NCBI GenBank assembly: GCA_016845285.1
Contig: JAERSX010000785.1
Span: 1 to 7,658, forward strand
Source of the DNA: Deltaproteobacteria bacterium
GTDB lineage: Bacteria > Myxococcota_A > UBA796 > UBA2385
Length of the DNA stretch: 7,658 bases
Direction of reading: 5' to 3'
Below, piece by piece: positions 4,738 through 7,658 of this stretch. A program made the position numbers and the translations under genes. Within the stretch, counting starts at the first letter, position 1, and every line of letters starts with the position of its first letter. The notes beneath the pieces were generated by a model. It did no database searches, was not told the DNA's origin, and worked only from the letters and a program-made list of their open reading frames with translations.

Positions 4738-5918
4738 ATCCCATGAAGCGCTCTGTCGCTATCTACGCTGGGCTGCTCGTCCTCTCGCTGGGCGCCGCTT
4801 GGGTGAAGTGGACCGCCGAGCCCGAGCCCGAGCTCGACGGCAAGGTGGTCATGCTCCAGGGTGATGTCGAGGACATCGAGAAGATCGAGTGGAAGACCGA
4901 GAACGACGAGGCGCTCCTGGAGATGCGCAGCGACGACCTGGGCGCCTTCACCTGGGTCACCTACACCCGCTACGACATCGTCGAGGGCGGTCACGGCGAC
5001 GATGACGGCCACAGCGACGATGACGGCCACGGTCATGGCGGTCCCGACAAGCCCGACGTCAACCCGGACGGTGTCGAAGAGGGGCCCTCGGCTCCTGGCG
5101 AAGACGCCGACGTCGAGGGTGCCGAGGGTGCCGAGGGTGCCGAGGAGGAAGGCTCCGAGGAGGCCGAAGAGGCCGAGCCCGAGACGCCACCCGAGCGCAC
5201 CGCCACGATCACCCAGTTCAAGGCCGGCGAGAACGGTGAGAAGCTGCTGACCTCGCTGTCGCCGCTCATCGCCCTGCGCAAGCTCGATGCCATCCCCGAG
5301 GACAAGCGCGAGACCGTGGGCCTCGACAACCCCATGGACTCTCTGGTCATCACCCGCAAGGGACGCACCGCGACCCTCGAGCTGGGCGGTGAGGTCTACG
5401 GCACGCGCGACCGCTACGTTCGCCACGTCGAGTCCGGCGATGTCTACCTCGTGGACGACGAGGTGCTTCGTCCGCTGAAGTACGCCCGCACCCGCCTCCC
5501 CGATCGCACGCTGTTCGCCTCGGCCAAGGCCGACATCGTCTCGGCGAGCATCGTGGCGCCCGATGGCACCACCCTCGAGGTGGACCAGCAGAACGCTCAG
5601 GATGCCAGCAAGGCTGCCTTCGTTCGGGCCAGTGCGCCCGACGAAGCAGACGAGCAGCTCCAGACTTGGATGGACAAGGCGCTGAAGCTCAAGGGCAGCA
5701 AGTACGCCGACCCCGACGATCTTCCCGCCGAGCTCGAGGTGCGCTTCAGCATCGCCTTCACCGGAAAGGACGACAGCCGCGACACCTTCGAGGTGCTGCA
5801 GGCAGGAGAGGACGGCGACTGGTACGGCCGCAGCGGCCACACCCGCGGACTCCTGAAGCTGCTCAGCGGCCCCACGAGCGCCTTGGCCGACGACGTGGAG
5901 AGCCTGGTCGTCGAGTGA
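4734..5918 (+). CDS. DUF4340 domain protein with His/Asp-rich and acidic insert
   Basis: The protein of 394 residues begins at ATG 4734, overlapping the GldG-like stop by 4 bp (ATGA), with GGGAG at 4723-4727 as ribosome binding site; an in-frame ATG at 4743 is a possible alternative. Residues 8-24 form one N-terminal membrane anchor, leaving the rest periplasmic. The part from about 180 to 265, including GGEVYGTRDRYVRH, VYLVDDEVLRPL and RLPDRTLF, resembles DUF4340, which routinely follows GldG genes in such operons. Between about 83 and 155 lies a low-complexity insert: a His/Asp stretch (DDDGH repeated), then Glu/Ala/Gly repeats. This looks like a flexible linker that might bind divalent metal. 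It is probably a soluble accessory subunit of the ABC complex; its function is not known. Confidence 0.85.
   Translation: MNPMKRSVAIYAGLLVLSLGAAWVKWTAEPEPELDGKVVMLQGDVEDIEKIEWKTENDEALLEMRSDDLGAFTWVTYTRYDIVEGGHGDDDGHSDDDGHGHGGPDKPDVNPDGVEEGPSAPGEDADVEGAEGAEGAEEEGSEEAEEAEPETPPERTATITQFKAGENGEKLLTSLSPLIALRKLDAIPEDKRETVGLDNPMDSLVITRKGRTATLELGGEVYGTRDRYVRHVESGDVYLVDDEVLRPLKYARTRLPDRTLFASAKADIVSASIVAPDGTTLEVDQQNAQDASKAAFVRASAPDEADEQLQTWMDKALKLKGSKYADPDDLPAELEVRFSIAFTGKDDSRDTFEVLQAGEDGDWYGRSGHTRGLLKLLSGPTSALADDVESLVVE
4998..5033 (+). repeat. Two 18-bp coding repeats (DDDGHS / DDDGHG)
   Basis: Two tandem 18-bp units, 4998-5015 and 5016-5033, share their first 15 bases and encode Asp-Asp-Asp-Gly-His plus Ser or Gly. 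They sit in the low-complexity insert of the DUF4340 protein and are prone to copy-number change by slippage. Confidence 0.8.
5116..5142 (+). repeat. GAGGGTGCC repeated three times in tandem
   Basis: Three exact 9-bp units encode Glu-Gly-Ala three times inside the acidic insert of the DUF4340 protein. Unit length is a multiple of three, so expansion or loss keeps the frame. Confidence 0.85.
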
Positions 5919-5924
5919 GGACGG

Positions 5925-5938
5925 GCTCGCCGCCGAGC
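5925..5938. terminator. Small hairpin between convergent genes, weak terminator candidate
   Basis: GCTCG (5925-5929) pairs with CGAGC (5934-5938) in the 19-bp gap between the convergent DUF4340 and PP2C genes. There is no T-run on either side, so an intrinsic terminator is doubtful; Rho-dependent termination is as likely. Confidence 0.2.
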
Positions 5939-6696
5939 TAGTCGGTGAGCTGCACCACCACGACGGTGACGTTGTCCTCGGTGCCGTTGACCAGCGCCTG
6001 CTGCACGAGCTCTTCGGCGAGCTCGTCGGGCTGCGTCCGGTTGATGATGGCCTCGAGGGCTCGATCGTCGAGGGGGTCGGTCAGGCCATCGCTGCAGAGC
6101 ACGAAGAGGTCGCCGGGCTGCACCTTCAGGGTGCTGGTGTCGGGTTCGACGGAGCCGTGACAGCCCACCGACTGGGTCAGCATGTTCTTGTGGGGCACGA
6201 TGCGGGCCAGCTCGGGGGTGAGACGCCCAGCGTCGATCTCCTGCTGAACCACGGTGTGGTCGCGGGTCAGGCGCTTGATGAGGCCGCCGCGCTGCAGGTA
6301 GATACGGCTGTCGCCCACGTGTCCCAGGTAGGCGACGCGCTCCTCGATGATGAGCGCCACGAGGGTGGTGCCCATGCCCGAGTGGATGGGGTTCTGCATG
6401 GCCTCGCGACGGATGCGCATGCTCGCCTGGTTCATGGCGTAGCGCATGCGCTCGAGCACCATCTCGGCGGGCTCCGCGAGGGAGGCCTCGAGGCGCGTCT
6501 CTTCGGGGTCCTCGATCTCGAGGAGCACCTCCGACACCGTGTCGACCGCGATGGCAGCGGCCACCTCGCCCGAGGCGTGACCACCCATGCCGTCGGCCAC
6601 CAGGAACACACCGGCCTCGACGTCCACCATGAAGGCGTCCTCGTTGGACTCCCGCACCGGTCCTGGGTCGGTCCGTGCGGATGCTTCCAGTCTCAT
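5938..6696 (-). CDS. PP2C-type Ser/Thr protein phosphatase (Stp/PrpC-like)
   Basis: A cytoplasmic metal-dependent phosphatase of 252 residues that removes phosphate from Ser/Thr (hydrolysis with Mn2+/Mg2+). Motifs in order: TDPGPVRESNEDAF (9-22), VADGMGGHASGE (33-44) with metal ligand Asp35, GMGTTLVAL, AYLGHVGDSRIYL, LTRDHTVVQQEIDAGRLT, CSDGLTD (201-207) with Asp203, and EDNVTVVVV (240-248) with Asp241. All expected metal-binding aspartates are present and the length is usual for bacterial stand-alone PP2C. The frame is open back to an ATG at 6807, but those extra 37 residues are low complexity, lie over the intergenic inverted repeats and precede the first conserved motif, so the ATG at 6696 is preferred. 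Its ribosome binding site is weak. It is divergent from a Ser/Thr kinase, a common kinase-phosphatase pairing, and probably reverses that kinase's phosphorylation. Confidence 0.93.
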   Translation of the reverse strand: MRLEASARTDPGPVRESNEDAFMVDVEAGVFLVADGMGGHASGEVAAAIAVDTVSEVLLEIEDPEETRLEASLAEPAEMVLERMRYAMNQASMRIRREAMQNPIHSGMGTTLVALIIEERVAYLGHVGDSRIYLQRGGLIKRLTRDHTVVQQEIDAGRLTPELARIVPHKNMLTQSVGCHGSVEPDTSTLKVQPGDLFVLCSDGLTDPLDDRALEAIINRTQPDELAEELVQQALVNGTEDNVTVVVVQLTD

Positions 6697-6767
6697 CGGG
6701 ACCCCGCCCTCTGCCTGTTCATGGGCCTCGTCTGGCCCGTCAGCCCGGTCTCGGGCCTTGGCAGCTG

Positions 6768-6798
6768 CGGTCGGGACTATAGCGTAGGGTCCCGACCG
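6768..6798. promoter_or_regulatory. Perfect 10-bp inverted repeat between phosphatase and kinase
   Basis: CGGTCGGGAC (6768-6777) is exactly reverse-complementary to 6789-6798, separated by 11 bp that contain TATAG. The arm centres are 21 bp apart, two helical turns, which suits a dimeric repressor or activator. It overlaps the likely -10 of the phosphatase promoter. It could control both divergent genes. There is no T-run, so a terminator is unlikely. Confidence 0.55.
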
Positions 6799-6804
6799 TG
6801 AGTA
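6776..6804 (-). promoter_or_regulatory. Candidate promoter of the phosphatase gene
   Basis: On the minus strand TATAGT (6776-6781) matches 5 of 6 bases of the sigma-70 -10 box. A -35 at 17-bp spacing (6799-6804, TACTCA) matches only 3 of 6. The start would fall near 6769, leaving about 70 bases of leader before the ATG at 6696 and excluding the ATG at 6807 from the transcript. Confidence 0.35.
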
Positions 6805-6813
6805 CATTCACGG
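6796..6813. promoter_or_regulatory. Inverted repeat CCGTGA-N6-TCACGG upstream of the kinase
   Basis: A perfect 6-bp inverted repeat (6796-6801 with 6808-6813), adjoining and slightly overlapping the 10-bp repeat. A further TTCACG follows at about 6818-6823. It may be a second operator or an upstream hairpin in the kinase leader. Confidence 0.35.
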
Positions 6814-6853
6814 GCCTTTCACGTAGGTGGCCCGAAGACTCGGCCTGACTTGC

Positions 6854-7658
6854 ATGACGGAGGCTGTCCTGGACGAGATCCCGAAAGCCGGTGCCCGCAT
6901 CGGACCGTGGGTGGTGCGGGGGCAGCTGGGACGCGGCGGCATGGCGGTGGTCCTCGACGTGGAGCACGTCGAGGACGGTCAGCGACGCGCCCTGAAGCTT
7001 GCGCTCAGCGGCGGCCGAGAGGAGGAGATGAAGCGCCGCTTTCAGCGGGAGTACCGTGTGCTCTCCGGGCTGAAGCATCCCGGCGTGCTCCAGGTCCACA
7101 GCTGGGACAGCCACGAGGGTCGGCCCTACTTCGTCATGGAGCGCCTCGACGGACGCGAGCTCCGCGACGAGCTGGAGCTCTGGCAGAGCCTGCCCCCCGC
7201 CGAGCGCTTTCGGCGGGCCGAGGAAGTGCTCGTACGCCTCGCGCGCTCCATGCAGTACATCCACGAGCGTGGCTGGGTGCACCGCGACGTCTCTCCGTCC
7301 AACATCATGATGCTCGCCGACGGCGGCGTGAAGCTCATGGACTTCGGGGTGGTCAAGGAGCCCGGTGCAGAGCTCACACGGGTGGGTGAGGTGGTGGGTA
7401 CGGTCGCCTGGATCGCGCCCGAGCAGATCCAGGGCACGCTCGTGGATGCCCGAGCCGACCTCTACTCCCTCGGGGCCGTGCTCTACCTGATGCTGACGGG
7501 GCGGCGCCCCTTCAATGCCCGCTCGCTCGCTGGGTATCTCGACAAACACCTGCACCGTCCCCCGCGGCCTCCCCGAGAGCTGGCGCCCACCCTTCCAGAG
7601 CATCTCGACCGCGTCTGCATGCGCCTCCTGGAGAAGGCTCCCGCCGACCGCTACGCCT
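6854..7658 (+). CDS. Hanks-type Ser/Thr protein kinase, N-terminal kinase domain (runs off the window)
   Basis: The first 268 residues are an almost complete eukaryotic-like kinase domain. Seen: glycine loop LGRGGMAVV (25-33), ATP-anchoring Lys48 in RRALKL, helix-C Glu66 in FQREYRVL, catalytic loop HRDVSPSN (143-150) with Asp145 and Asn150, DFG (163-165), activation segment ending APE (188-190), and Asp202 in DLYSLG. The usual catalytic-loop Lys (HRDLKPxN) is Ser147; this VSP form is frequent in myxobacterial kinases as far as I recall and does not imply loss of activity. The frame is open to the window end, so a C-terminal sensor, TPR or membrane segment may follow. ATG 6854 lacks a clear ribosome binding site; an in-frame GTG at 6827 is the only other start before the stop at 6824. 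The gene diverges from the PP2C gene, its probable antagonist. Substrates are unknown. Confidence 0.92.
   Translation, partial: MTEAVLDEIPKAGARIGPWVVRGQLGRGGMAVVLDVEHVEDGQRRALKLALSGGREEEMKRRFQREYRVLSGLKHPGVLQVHSWDSHEGRPYFVMERLDGRELRDELELWQSLPPAERFRRAEEVLVRLARSMQYIHERGWVHRDVSPSNIMMLADGGVKLMDFGVVKEPGAELTRVGEVVGTVAWIAPEQIQGTLVDARADLYSLGAVLYLMLTGRRPFNARSLAGYLDKHLHRPPRPPRELAPTLPEHLDRVCMRLLEKAPADRYA

Noticed and set aside
4998..5033. Tandem repeats as a CRISPR-like or regulatory array
   Set aside because: There are only two adjoining units without spacers, in frame within a low-complexity coding stretch.
6697..6807. Upstream ATG (6807) extending the phosphatase by 37 residues
   Set aside because: The extension is low complexity, covers the intergenic inverted repeats and the likely -10 box, and PP2C proteins begin close to the TDxGxxRxxNED motif.
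6842..6854. TTGCA next to the kinase start with an upstream GG, resembling a sigma-54 promoter
   Set aside because: The GG to GC spacing is 10 and not 12, and it would place the start inside the coding region.

Overview
The window is GC-rich, with long ORFs, translationally coupled genes, an acidic Cys-containing lipoprotein, a Hanks-type Ser/Thr kinase carrying the HRDVSPSN catalytic loop, a PP2C phosphatase and sigma-54 promoters. That combination suggests a member of the Myxococcota or a related deltaproteobacterial lineage. This is an inference from style and gene content; no rRNA or other marker gene is present.

Layout. (1) 1-324, minus strand: the N-terminal part of a secreted lipoprotein. 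(2) 325-1217: an 893-base gap without a credible protein gene. It holds the most interesting feature of the window, a tandem pair of paralogous small-RNA genes at about 534-708 and 874-1054. Each copy has the same order of parts: an upstream inverted repeat about 80-100 bp before the predicted start, a near-consensus sigma-54 -24/-12 promoter, a structured RNA of about 175-181 nt, and a GC-rich intrinsic terminator. The copies share a perfectly identical 38-nt block, and one conserved hairpin shows two compensatory base-pair changes between them, which points to selection on RNA structure. (3) 1218-5918, plus strand: a four-gene operon in which each gene overlaps the next by 4 bp (ATGA, GTGA, ATGA). 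It encodes a GldA-type ABC ATPase, an ABC-2 permease, a membrane-anchored GldG-family auxiliary protein and a DUF4340 protein. Together they probably form one envelope ABC complex of unknown substrate. (4) 5938-6696, minus strand: a PP2C-type Ser/Thr phosphatase, convergent with the operon. (5) 6854-7658, plus strand: the N-terminal part of a Ser/Thr protein kinase, divergent from the phosphatase. A perfect 10-bp inverted repeat with an 11-bp spacer lies between them. The kinase and phosphatase probably act as an opposing pair.

How it fits together. The paired sRNAs are probably switched on by a sigma-54 activator (bEBP) that reads an environmental or developmental cue. Their targets are unknown. 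The second terminator has a displaced T-run, so some transcription could continue into the ABC operon 164 bp further on. No CRISPR, tRNA, rRNA or transposon was seen.
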